Below are positions 13,296-21,494 of a DNA stretch of 64,000 bases, in pieces (position 1 is the stretch's first letter; each line of letters starts with the position of its first letter). The DNA is from Comamonadaceae bacterium UBA2121. Its GTDB lineage: Bacteria > Pseudomonadota > Gammaproteobacteria > Burkholderiales > Burkholderiaceae_C. The stretch spans positions 1-64,000 of the forward strand of contig DCYB01000009.1 of NCBI GenBank assembly GCA_002331385.1, written 5' to 3'. A program made the translations under genes and the position numbers. Under the pieces are notes generated by a model. The model was given only the letters and a program-made list of their open reading frames with translations, was not told where the DNA came from and made no database searches.

Positions 13296-14708
13296 ATGGT
13301 GACCTCCTCCAAACCATCCCACTCCGGGGCCAGCGGTCCTTCTCACGCCAATGGCGCGACACAGTCTGGCGCGCAACCACCAGCGCTGTGGAAATTGCTG
13401 GACGCTGCGGCCCAATGCCTGCAAGCCGTGCGCGCGGGCCAGTCCACAACCACGCTCTTTGACAAGCTGGATCGCGCGATTCGTCCCGGCGTACAGGCAT
13501 TGCTGTTTCAAACGCTGCGCAATCTGGGACGCGCGCAGGCCCTGCGCAGCGCGCTGGCGCCGCGCGTCCCGCCAGCGCGTGTAGACAACCTGCTGTGCAC
13601 GGCGCTGGCACTGGCCTGGCAAGATGGCGAGGCCCCATACCCGTCCTTCACGTTGGTCAGTCAGGCGGTGGAAGCTGCCAAGCGCAATCCGCTCACACGC
13701 GGGCAGGCCGGATTCATCAATGCCTGTCTGCGCCGCTTCTTGCGTGAGCGCGAAACACTGGTGAGCGCAACCGATGCCGATCCAGTGGCCTATTGGAACC
13801 ATCCGCTATGGTGGATCGAGCGCGTGCAACGCGATTACCCGGAACATTGGCAAGCCATTCTGCGGGCCAATAACGCGCACGCACCCATGACGCTGCGTGT
13901 GAATGTGCAGCGCGGCAGCGCCGAGGACTATGTGCAGCGACTGCACTCAGCCGGACTCGACGGCAGGCAAATCAGCACATGCGGTATTGAATTGCTGCGC
14001 CCTGCGCCGGTCACGCAATTGCCGGGTTTTGAAGAGGGCGCGGTGTCCGTGCAAGATGCCGCCGCGCAAATGGCGGCCCCCTTGCTTCTGGGCGATTTGC
14101 CGGTCACGCAATCTCTGGAAATTCTCGACGCCTGCGCCGCCCCGGGCGGAAAAACCGCGCACATGCTGGAAATGGCAGGACAGGGCGCGCACTGGCGCGT
14201 CAGCGCGCTGGAAATGGATGCCGAGCGTGCCCGGCGCATCGGCGAGACGCTGACGCGCCTGCAATTGCACGCCAACGTGGTGGTGGCCGATGCGGGTGAC
14301 ACCACGCAATGGTGGAAACAAGCCAATGGCGGCGTGCAGTTCGACGCGATCCTGCTTGACGCGCCCTGTAGCGCATCGGGCATCGTGCGCCGTCATCCGG
14401 ACGTGCGATGGCTGCGCCGTGAAAGCGATATTGCCCAACTGGCACGGCAGCAGGATCGGCTGCTGGAAGCCTTGTGGCCGCTACTCAAACCGGGCGGACG
14501 TTTGCTGTATTGCACTTGCTCCATCTTTCACGAAGAGGGTGAGAATCGCATACAGGCGTTTGTATCGCGCAACAGTGGTGCGCAATTACTACCGTCTCCC
14601 GGACATTTAATGCCCGGTCAATCGCAAGGGAGTGCCGCAGTCCGCGAGAATGCTTCAGGTGACCATGACGGTTTTTACTACGCCCTTCTGCAGAAGCTGG
14701 CTGCGTGA
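13296..14708 (+). CDS. rsmB: 16S rRNA (cytosine-967-C5)-methyltransferase RsmB
   Basis: RsmB uses S-adenosylmethionine to methylate C967 of 16S rRNA. The product has an N-terminal NusB-like RNA-binding domain (about 30–170) and a Rossmann methyltransferase domain. The SAM-binding motif is DACAAPGGKTAHML, motif IV is LLDAPCSASGIVRRHPD and motif VI holds the second cysteine in YCTCS. ATG 13296 gives 470 residues; the frame stays open to a TTG at 13227, so the exact start is not certain. It overlaps the next gene, DUF4390, an arrangement I associate with this family. Confidence 0.93.
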   Translation: MVTSSKPSHSGASGPSHANGATQSGAQPPALWKLLDAAAQCLQAVRAGQSTTTLFDKLDRAIRPGVQALLFQTLRNLGRAQALRSALAPRVPPARVDNLLCTALALAWQDGEAPYPSFTLVSQAVEAAKRNPLTRGQAGFINACLRRFLRERETLVSATDADPVAYWNHPLWWIERVQRDYPEHWQAILRANNAHAPMTLRVNVQRGSAEDYVQRLHSAGLDGRQISTCGIELLRPAPVTQLPGFEEGAVSVQDAAAQMAAPLLLGDLPVTQSLEILDACAAPGGKTAHMLEMAGQGAHWRVSALEMDAERARRIGETLTRLQLHANVVVADAGDTTQWWKQANGGVQFDAILLDAPCSASGIVRRHPDVRWLRRESDIAQLARQQDRLLEALWPLLKPGGRLLYCTCSIFHEEGENRIQAFVSRNSGAQLLPSPGHLMPGQSQGSAAVRENASGDHDGFYYALLQKLAA

Positions 14709-15411
14709 GCCGCGCGTGCGCGGCGGGCAGTCTCTGAGTCCTGCTTGTACGCAGCGGCCAGGGGGGCGGTGGTTCTGGATGGCGCTGCTGTGCGCGGCCC
14801 TCCTGCACATGAGCCTGTTCGCATCGCTGGCTCAGGCCGATGGCCTGACTCCCGGCGCCAATGCAGTCAGCGCGCCCCAACGCAACGAGATCACCGACTT
14901 CCGGCTGTCCAAGGACGCCGAGGGCGTGTTGCTGTCGGCCACGATGCGCTTCGAGATCCCCGATCAGGTGGCGGATGCGCTCTACAAAGGCATTCCGGTG
15001 TTCTTCGTCGCGGAAGCCGAGGTGGTGCGCGAGCGCTGGTATTGGTCAGACAAAACCGTGGCGCGTGTCGCGCGCCATATGCGCTTGAGCTACCAGCCGC
15101 TGACGCGCCGCTGGCGCCTGAGCCAATCCTCATTGCCGTTCACCGATAGCGGCCTGGGCGTCACGCTGGGGCAGAACTTTGACGAATTGGGCGACGCGCT
15201 GGCCGTCATGCAGCGCATCACGCGCTGGAACGTCGCGGACACCGAGGTCCTCAACAGCAAGACGCCGCAGACCCTGAACTTCCAGTTCCGACTCGACATT
15301 TCCCAACTTCCCCGGCCGCTGCAACTCGGCACGGTAGGCCGCTCCGGCTGGAACATGACGCTGTCGCGCAGCGTCCCGCTCGCGGGGCTGAACGCGGAGA
15401 CCGAGCAGTGA
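14665..15411 (+). CDS. DUF4390 domain protein
   Basis: The 248-residue protein starts inside the end of rsmB (44-base overlap) and ends in a GTGA overlap with the sensor kinase gene. An N-terminal hydrophobic segment at about 33–51 ending in SLAQA looks like a late signal peptide. The body carries the DUF4390 pattern of EITDFRLSKDAEGVLLSATM and ERWYWSDK. The function is unknown, but gene order couples it to the NtrY-like kinase, which suggests a periplasmic partner of that kinase. An alternative ATG at 14650 exists. Confidence 0.85.
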   Translation: MTVFTTPFCRSWLREPRVRGGQSLSPACTQRPGGRWFWMALLCAALLHMSLFASLAQADGLTPGANAVSAPQRNEITDFRLSKDAEGVLLSATMRFEIPDQVADALYKGIPVFFVAEAEVVRERWYWSDKTVARVARHMRLSYQPLTRRWRLSQSSLPFTDSGLGVTLGQNFDELGDALAVMQRITRWNVADTEVLNSKTPQTLNFQFRLDISQLPRPLQLGTVGRSGWNMTLSRSVPLAGLNAETEQ

Positions 15412-17699
15412 CCGCCGAGCCCACCCCGATCTCCGAGGCCGAGCGCAAGCAGATTCATCGCGCGCGAACGGTACGCTGGTCCCTTGGCGTCGGTGCGGCA
15501 GTGATGTGTGCGATTGCGCTGGTGTTGCTGTTCCTGCTCACGCTGGCCACCAACAACCGCGACATGTACGAGCGCAACTTCCTGTGGCTGCTCGGCGTCA
15601 ACGTGCTGGTCGCTGCTGTGTTGCTTGCGGTGCTCGTGTGGGGCGCGCTGCGACTCGTGATGCGCATGAAACGCGGGCGCTTCGGCAGTCGCCTGCTGAT
15701 GAAACTGGCGGGTATTTTTGCGGTGGTGGGCGTGATCCCCGGACTGCTCATCTACGTCGTGTCCTACCAGTTCGTGTCGCGCTCCATCGAGAGCTGGTTC
15801 GACGTGCGCGTGGAGGGTGCGCTCACCAGTGGTGTGTCCCTGGCGCGCGCCACGCTGGACACCATGGGGGCGGACATCGCCTCCAAGACACGCACCGCCA
15901 GCACCCAACTCGCTCAGGTGCCAGACGCTGCCGCCGGGCTGGTGCTGGACCGCATTCGTGACCAACTGGGCGCATCCGACATGGTGCTGTGGAGCACGTC
16001 GGGGCAGCCGCTCGCGAGCGCAGGGCAATCACGCTTCTCGCTCAACCCTGAAAAGCCTTCCGCGCAGCAATTTCGCAATGCGCGGCAAGAGCGCATGACG
16101 TTCCAGATCGAAGGCCTCGACGACATTGCGGAAGTGCGCGATCCGGACAACGTGCGCGTCAAGGCGCTGGTCCTCGTCAGCTCCCCGCCCACCGTGGGCC
16201 TGCTACTGGAGCCACGCTTCCTGCAGGCTACCGTGCAATTGCCGCCTACCATCGTCGCCAACGCCATCGCGGTGCAGGAGGCCAATCGCGAATACCAGGA
16301 GCGTGCACTGGCGCGCGGCGGCCTACGGCGCATGTACATCGGCACGCTCACGCTCAGCCTGTTTCTCGCCGTGTTCGGTGCCGTGCTGCTCGCCGTGTTG
16401 CTGGGCAATCAACTGGTGCGACCCCTGCTGCTGCTTGCCGATGGCGTGCGGGAGGTGGCCTCGGGCAACCTCAGCCCCAAAGCCGTGCTGCAAAGCCATG
16501 ATGAACTCGGCGGCCTGACGCGCGACTTCGCCACCATGACGCAGCAACTCGCCGATGCCCGCGCCGCCGTCGAACGCAGCATGGGCGAGCTCGACGCGGC
16601 TCGCGCCCACCTGCAGACCATTCTCGATAACCTGACCGCAGGCGTCATCCTGCTGGACTCGCATGGCGTGATCCTGTCGTCCAATCCGGGCGCCACGCGC
16701 ATCCTGCGTGCGCCCATGGCTGCTTTCGAAGGCAAGCCGCTGGCCGATGTGCCCAGTCTGGGCGAATTCGCCGCCGAAGTACAAAAGCAATTTGACGCCT
16801 TCCAGCAAGACCGCAATCACCACGGACTCGACCACTGGCAGCATCCATTCGAGCTGAATGCCGCGCCCGCCGCCGTGCAGGCGCAGGGCACCAGCCTCGT
16901 GGCGCGCGGCGCAGAACTGCCCGAAGACACACGCCTATTGGTCTTTGACGACATCTCCGAAATCGTTTCTGCCCAACGCGCGCAAGCCTGGGGCGAAGTC
17001 GCGCGCCGATTGGCGCACGAAATCAAGAACCCGCTCACCCCCATCCAGCTCTCTGCCGAACGACTCGAAATGAAGCTCGAAGGCAAGCTCCCGGCCGCCG
17101 AGCAGGCCGTACTGACCAAGTCCGTCAAAACCATCGTCGAACAGGTCGACGCAATGAAACGGCTTGTGAACGAATTCCGTGACTATGCGCGACTGCCCGC
17201 AGCCGAATTGCAGTCACTGAACCTCAACGCATTGGTCACCGATGTGTTGCACCTGTACGGATCAGAAAACGCCGCAGTGCCCGTGGAAGCCGACCTGGAT
17301 CCGCGCAATCCCAGCATTTCGGGAGATGCGCAACAACTTCGGCAGGTCATACATAATCTTTTACAAAATGCTCAGGACGCCACACAACTGTCGGAAATAC
17401 ACGACGTTGCGTCCCCGGGAAAAGTGCGTATCAGCACCGTGCTGGACACGGCCTCGCGCAGGGTGCGCCTCACCGTTTCTGACTCTGGGCCGGGCTTCCC
17501 GGCACATATACTCCAGAGGGCTTTCGAGCCCTACGTCACCACCAAGCCGCGTGGCACGGGGCTGGGACTCGCGGTGGTAAAGAAAATAGCTGACGAACAC
17601 GGCGCACGTGTCGATTTGGTCAACCGTGTGGAAAACGATGTGGTGAAAGGGGCACAAGTGTCGCTATCATTCCCTTCAGACATCGCTTCAGCACTTTAA
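15408..17699 (+). CDS. NtrY-like membrane sensor histidine kinase
   Basis: The 763-residue protein has three N-terminal membrane segments (about 22–45, 58–85, 98–122), a periplasmic region, a fourth segment near 305–330 leading into a HAMP domain, and a PAS domain (about 395–500, with ILDNLTAGVILLDSHGVIL). The HisKA H-box is RRLAHEIKNPLTPIQLSAER. The HATPase_c domain has the N-box HNLLQNAQDA and the G-boxes DSGPGFP and GTGLGLAVV. The GTG start overlaps the DUF4390 stop. NtrY kinases are linked to nitrogen or redox signalling in other proteobacteria; the signal here is unknown. The cognate regulator follows after 40 bases. Confidence 0.92.
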   Translation: MTAEPTPISEAERKQIHRARTVRWSLGVGAAVMCAIALVLLFLLTLATNNRDMYERNFLWLLGVNVLVAAVLLAVLVWGALRLVMRMKRGRFGSRLLMKLAGIFAVVGVIPGLLIYVVSYQFVSRSIESWFDVRVEGALTSGVSLARATLDTMGADIASKTRTASTQLAQVPDAAAGLVLDRIRDQLGASDMVLWSTSGQPLASAGQSRFSLNPEKPSAQQFRNARQERMTFQIEGLDDIAEVRDPDNVRVKALVLVSSPPTVGLLLEPRFLQATVQLPPTIVANAIAVQEANREYQERALARGGLRRMYIGTLTLSLFLAVFGAVLLAVLLGNQLVRPLLLLADGVREVASGNLSPKAVLQSHDELGGLTRDFATMTQQLADARAAVERSMGELDAARAHLQTILDNLTAGVILLDSHGVILSSNPGATRILRAPMAAFEGKPLADVPSLGEFAAEVQKQFDAFQQDRNHHGLDHWQHPFELNAAPAAVQAQGTSLVARGAELPEDTRLLVFDDISEIVSAQRAQAWGEVARRLAHEIKNPLTPIQLSAERLEMKLEGKLPAAEQAVLTKSVKTIVEQVDAMKRLVNEFRDYARLPAAELQSLNLNALVTDVLHLYGSENAAVPVEADLDPRNPSISGDAQQLRQVIHNLLQNAQDATQLSEIHDVASPGKVRISTVLDTASRRVRLTVSDSGPGFPAHILQRAFEPYVTTKPRGTGLGLAVVKKIADEHGARVDLVNRVENDVVKGAQVSLSFPSDIASAL

Positions 17700-17739
17700 C
17701 AACACGCGCATATCGTGCATTTAGGGCGTATCAAGACAC

Positions 17740-18450
17740 ATGGCAAACATTTTGGTGGTTGACGACGAACTGGGTATCCGGGATCTGTTGTCAGAAATCC
17801 TGAACGATGAGGGACACAGTGTGGACCTCGCTGAAAACGCCACCCAGGCACGCAACGCACGTCAAGACAACGTCTACGATCTGGTGCTGCTCGACATCTG
17901 GATGCCCGACACCGATGGCGTCAGCCTGCTCAAGGAATGGGCCACTGCTGGCATGCTCACCATGCCCGTCATCATGATGAGCGGCCACGCCACCATCGAC
18001 ACCGCCGTAGAGGCCACGCGCATCGGCGCCTTCTCCTTCCTTGAAAAGCCCATCACCATGCAAAAGCTGCTCAAGGCAGTGGAGCAGGGCCTTTCACGCA
18101 GCACCGCCAGCGCGCAGGCGCAATCGGCCAGTGCGGCCGCGCCAGCCAGCCAACCAGGCGCAAGGCCCCCGGGCACCCTGCCGCAGAACGGACTGAGCGG
18201 CACACTCCACGCCGCCACAGTGTTGACTGCAGAAGTCGACCAAGGCCCGATGTCGCACCAGGGCTTCGATCTCGACAGACCACTGCGCGAAGCGCGCGAC
18301 GGCTTCGAAAAAGCCTACTTCGAATTCCACCTGGCACGCGAAGGCGGCTCCATGACCCGCGTCGCAGAAAAAACAGGGCTCGAACGCACCCATCTTTACC
18401 GAAAGCTGCGCCAACTCGGTGTAGACTTGGGACGTAACAAACGAGGATGA
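17740..18450 (+). CDS. NtrX-like response regulator lacking the AAA+ domain
   Basis: The 236-residue protein has a receiver domain (1–120) with the acidic pair DD at 8–9, phospho-acceptor D52 and K103. A linker of about 80 residues rich in Ala, Gln and Pro follows, then a C-terminal Fis-type helix-turn-helix (about 200–232, with GSMTRVAEKTGLERTHLYRKLRQLGVD). The canonical NtrX has a sigma-54-interacting AAA+ ATPase between these parts; it is absent, with no sign of a frameshift. The protein probably acts as a classic DNA-binding regulator and not as a sigma-54 activator. Confidence 0.88.
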   Translation: MANILVVDDELGIRDLLSEILNDEGHSVDLAENATQARNARQDNVYDLVLLDIWMPDTDGVSLLKEWATAGMLTMPVIMMSGHATIDTAVEATRIGAFSFLEKPITMQKLLKAVEQGLSRSTASAQAQSASAAAPASQPGARPPGTLPQNGLSGTLHAATVLTAEVDQGPMSHQGFDLDRPLREARDGFEKAYFEFHLAREGGSMTRVAEKTGLERTHLYRKLRQLGVDLGRNKRG

Positions 18451-18458
18451 CAACTGGG

Positions 18459-18480
18459 TTTTGGCACCACGCCAAAAAAA
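18459..18480 (+). terminator. Possible terminator after the ntrYX-like operon
   Basis: A 7-bp stem (TTTTGGC / GCCAAAA) with a 5-base loop lies just after the regulator stop. The tail is AAATTT and not a clean T-run, so terminator strength is doubtful. Confidence 0.4.
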
Positions 18481-18494
18481 TTTCGCCAAATCTT

Positions 18495-18523
18495 CCAGAA
18501 GCGGCAAAAACTCAGTATATAAT
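18495..18523 (+). promoter_or_regulatory. Probable tRNA-Phe promoter
   Basis: A perfect −10 hexamer TATAAT at 18518–18523 lies 15 bases before the tRNA, the normal distance for a stable-RNA promoter. The −35 region (near 18495) matches TTGACA poorly. Confidence 0.6.
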
Positions 18524-18537
18524 TCAAGTCTTGCTTA

Positions 18538-18613
18538 GGCCCGGTAGCTCAGTTGGTAGAGCAGCGGATTGAAAATCCGCGTGTCGGTGGTTCGATTCCG
18601 CCCCAGGCCACCA
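18538..18613 (+). tRNA. tRNA-Phe (anticodon GAA)
   Basis: A 76-base cloverleaf with encoded CCA, anticodon loop TTGAAAA and anticodon GAA. D-arm and T-arm (GGTGG/CCGCC with TTCGATT loop) are regular. The acceptor stem GGCCCGG / CCAGGCC has one C•A mismatch at position 5:68 flanked by good pairs. It lies at the left edge of an accessory region; tRNA 3' ends are common integration sites, although no duplicated 3' end was found. Confidence 0.96.
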
Positions 18614-18623
18614 AATGCTTCAG

Positions 18624-18652
18624 AAGCCCGTCCAGAAATGGATGGGCTTTTG
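18624..18652 (+). terminator. tRNA-Phe terminator
   Basis: A 9-bp stem (AGCCCGTCC at 18625–18633 with GGATGGGCT at 18640–18648, one G·T pair) with a 6-base loop ending in TTTT. It lies 11 bases after the tRNA. Confidence 0.8.
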
Positions 18653-19077
18653 TCGTTCTGGGGTTCGTTTCACGTTCGGGAGCTAGACGTTGTTTCCGTC
18701 CATCCACGCTTGTCTTCCTACTCGTTGGGGCGAGGTATCTGTGTGTCGAGTTCACAGAGTGACCCGTGGATGTGACATGGCTCTAGTAGGTTTGAGGCAG
18801 CTTCGCAGCGATCTCGGCCATTAGGCGCGTGGAGTCGTGCGACCGGTCCTGCACCGGTCCCGGTTTTCAAGGTTCCTGCCGGCGTAGGTTCTAACCGGCT
18901 GGTTTGACGGAAAGGCGGCCGTACGATACCACCGGCCGCGCTGACGACGTCCGAGGGACCGCTGCAGCGTTCTTCGACCGTTTCAGATCGACCGGTTGCT
19001 GTCAGTTATTCACCCCACGCAGAACGGTTAGCTAGCTGAACTCAAGCTTTCGGGACAGCCGACGCCGGCCAGGGCGT
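18653..19077. other. Non-coding edge of the accessory region
   Basis: About 425 bases with no convincing gene on either strand. It contains several short ACCGGT-type repeats around 18840–18990 and a GACGCC/GGCGTC inverted repeat at 19061–19078 that could help end the leftward operon. No integrase remnant and no copy of the tRNA-Phe 3' end was seen. Confidence 0.5.
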
Positions 19078-19659
19078 CTACGGCAGCTCCGTCAGCCGCT
19101 CGGCCATGGCCGTGGCACGCTCTTTAGCCTCTCCATCTAGCTCCTCCAGCCGGTCCAACGAATCATCGGCGGGCGGCAATTTGCCAATCCGCCGCAGGGA
19201 CCTAGACAGCCTGGCCGCCTTGAGGCCAAGCTTGAGATACAGCTCCCGTCGCATCTCCAAGGTGCTTGCGGCGTCGGTCCAGGCATGGTTCCAGTGCTCG
19301 GTGATGCGGCTTTCGGCAAGCGCCTGCTCGCCGGGAAGATTCAGGACGTCGTAGACCAACCGGATGTCGATCGACTTCCAGTCGACCGGAAGATCATGAG
19401 GAGCAAAGCTCGGGTCGCGCACCGTCGCTATCTCGGAAATTTCGTCATCAGGCTCGGGGCCGAAATCCTGAGCTACGGCGGCGCAACCCGTCGCGAAACG
19501 GTCCAGTTCGCACACTACCCGCACGCACAAGTAGGCCGCGTGGTTGCTCTTCTCGCTGTGCCGGGTGATGGCGTCGATCGCCCATTTGCCTAACAAAGCG
19601 ATGGCAGCGCCGACGACCGCGTAGAGAAATCCGATCAGCTTGTCGTCCATGTCCATCAT
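19078..19659 (-). CDS. Small membrane-anchored protein, third gene of the OLD/UvrD operon
   Basis: I do not recognise this 193-residue protein. It begins with one hydrophobic segment (about 8–30, LIGFLYAVVGAAIALLGKWA) and continues as a soluble, mostly helical, charged domain with tandem RLSRSLRR and a Glu/Arg-rich C-terminus. The ATG overlaps the TGA of the upstream helicase gene as ATGA, so it is translationally coupled to the nuclease–helicase pair. That coupling suggests it works with them: as a membrane effector, a sensor, or a regulator. It carries no known toxin or nuclease motif that I can see. Confidence 0.75.
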   Translation of the reverse strand: MMDMDDKLIGFLYAVVGAAIALLGKWAIDAITRHSEKSNHAAYLCVRVVCELDRFATGCAAVAQDFGPEPDDEISEIATVRDPSFAPHDLPVDWKSIDIRLVYDVLNLPGEQALAESRITEHWNHAWTDAASTLEMRRELYLKLGLKAARLSRSLRRIGKLPPADDSLDRLEELDGEAKERATAMAERLTELP

Positions 19660-21494
19660 GGGGTTTGCATAGAGTCCGGACTTGCGACCGGCAGGACAGT
19701 CGGGGCGACTGAATAGCTTGCCAGAACGGGCGCGATCACGACGTGTGCCGCGGCTTTGGCTGCAGGCGCTTCCGCCGCACCTACTTCCTCGAATCCTTTG
19801 GCGATCAACGCCGGCCGAAGCTCTTTCAGGGCGTTGTGAGGTACAGCTATCCAGAGCAGGTCCCGGGCTCGCGTCGCCGCGACGTACCCAATGCGGCCCA
19901 ACTCTGTCGTGACGCCGCCCAGCATTTCCTTCACGTGCTCCTTGGTAGTCACATACAGGACGGCGTCCAGGCTTTCTCCCTTGGCCTTGTGCACAGTGTC
20001 GATCCGCAGTGCCGTTGCATCGTCATTAGCCAAGTCCTTGGCGCTGATCAGCGGCGTGCTCGGCAACGCCTTCTTAGAAATCTTGTTGCCCAGGTTGGCG
20101 ACTTGCGTGAAGCCGAAGTCGTTTTCGAGGTCGGTCAGCAGCACTTTGATGCGCGCCAGCAGTTGGGCATGCCACTCCTTGTCGCCCACCAGTGACGACG
20201 ACGGCAGGCCGGTTGCAGGGTTGCGGGTGAAGGCCCAGATCGCCTTGCGCAGTTTCCGGTCATCGGGCTTGTTGGACGGTTGCGTGATCTGGCTCACCAG
20301 GCCGTGAGGTGCGTTGTCCAGCAGTGCGACCACCGCGACGGCTACGCGTTGGAACGCCCTGAGGAAGTCTTTTCGGCGATCACGCAGCACCGCGGCGGCG
20401 GCGAACAGCTTGACCAGGCCCTGCCCAACCGGTGCCTCGTCGCCACGAAGTGTCCCAGCCAACTTTTTGGCTCGGCACAAGATGGCGGAACGCTTGATGT
20501 CCGCGCCGGCGGCTGACATGGCACCCTGGAATGAAGAGATGAGCTGGGGGTGCTGGTTTCCCTTATAGCCAGTGAAGAAGGCACCGTGTGGTGTGTCAGG
20601 CGCGGGCCGTTCGGCGACGTCGACGCGGCCGCACAGGTCATTGGCCAAGTCCACGATACAGGGGGCCGAACGGAAGTTCTTCTTCAGCGAGTGCTGCTGA
20701 ACACCGGCGCGCTGGTGGTATTCCATGAGGAACTTTCCGTCGGCGCCCGCGAATTCATAGATGCCCTGATTGGGGTCGCCGATCAACGTCACACTCGAGC
20801 CGGCACCTATCAGCAGTTCCAGAATGGCCTGATGGACCGACCCGATGTCTTGAGCCTCGTCGATCACGATGTGCGGATAGCGACGTGCCAGTGCGGCGAG
20901 AAGTTTCGGTTGCTCCTTCAGCGCCCGGTAGGCCCAGTAGCGCCCGAGGTCGTGAGTATAGGCGCCCGTGCGGCCCAGTTTTGCGACGAGGTTGTGCGCG
21001 ATGGAGGTGTCGACCAGGTCAGGCTGTTCGTTGAACACGTAGAAGAAGACCTCCTTGCCGTTGACAAACGCCAGCTTCAGCTCCTTGATCGACTGAGGAA
21101 ACGATGACGTCGAGAACTTGAAGCCTTCCAGGAACGTTTCATCGCCCGTCACAAGGAAGGCCGCCCGCGGCGACTGCATGGTCCGATGGCAATGGGGCCG
21201 GATCATGTGCGTGGTGATGAATCCGTCGAGCGTGTCGATGTCCACCCGCGATCGGCCGGCGTTGGACGGCAGGCTGCCGGCCAGATCGTCATAGGCCCTG
21301 CGGAAGGTGTCGACCGCTACGTTGGAAAAGGACAGCAGCGCCACGCGGCCGCGCGCCTCGCCGAGATTTCGCCGCATCTGCACAACGCGGTGCACGGCGG
21401 TCTTGGTCTTGCCACTACCAGCGCAAGCGATCACGCAAAGCGGCACCATCGGCGCGTCGACGACGCCTTGCTGCTCAGGGGTGAGGCCGCTCAT
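19656..21494 (-). CDS. UvrD/Rep-like superfamily 1 helicase (GajB-like)
   Basis: The 612-residue protein shows all SF1A motifs: Q motif TPEQQ (5–9), Walker A ACAGSGKT (23–30), Ia LLSFSNVAVDTF, motif II IDEAQDI (about 211–217), motif III LIGDPNQGIYEF, motif IV KKNFRS, motif V DTVHKAKGESLDAV and motif VI YVAATRARDLLWIA. It is shorter than housekeeping UvrD or Rep, like GajB helicases. A variable Ala/Val/Pro-rich tail of about 40 residues ends it. The start overlaps the upstream OLD gene by ATGA. Pairing with an OLD nuclease is the hallmark of class 2 OLD/Gabija loci; defence function here is inferred. Confidence 0.88.
   Translation of the reverse strand: MSGLTPEQQGVVDAPMVPLCVIACAGSGKTKTAVHRVVQMRRNLGEARGRVALLSFSNVAVDTFRRAYDDLAGSLPSNAGRSRVDIDTLDGFITTHMIRPHCHRTMQSPRAAFLVTGDETFLEGFKFSTSSFPQSIKELKLAFVNGKEVFFYVFNEQPDLVDTSIAHNLVAKLGRTGAYTHDLGRYWAYRALKEQPKLLAALARRYPHIVIDEAQDIGSVHQAILELLIGAGSSVTLIGDPNQGIYEFAGADGKFLMEYHQRAGVQQHSLKKNFRSAPCIVDLANDLCGRVDVAERPAPDTPHGAFFTGYKGNQHPQLISSFQGAMSAAGADIKRSAILCRAKKLAGTLRGDEAPVGQGLVKLFAAAAVLRDRRKDFLRAFQRVAVAVVALLDNAPHGLVSQITQPSNKPDDRKLRKAIWAFTRNPATGLPSSSLVGDKEWHAQLLARIKVLLTDLENDFGFTQVANLGNKISKKALPSTPLISAKDLANDDATALRIDTVHKAKGESLDAVLYVTTKEHVKEMLGGVTTELGRIGYVAATRARDLLWIAVPHNALKELRPALIAKGFEEVGAAEAPAAKAAAHVVIAPVLASYSVAPTVLPVASPDSMQTP

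Noticed and set aside
18549..18775. Short open frames across tRNA-Phe and its terminator.
   Set aside because: Typical spurious frames read through a tRNA gene.
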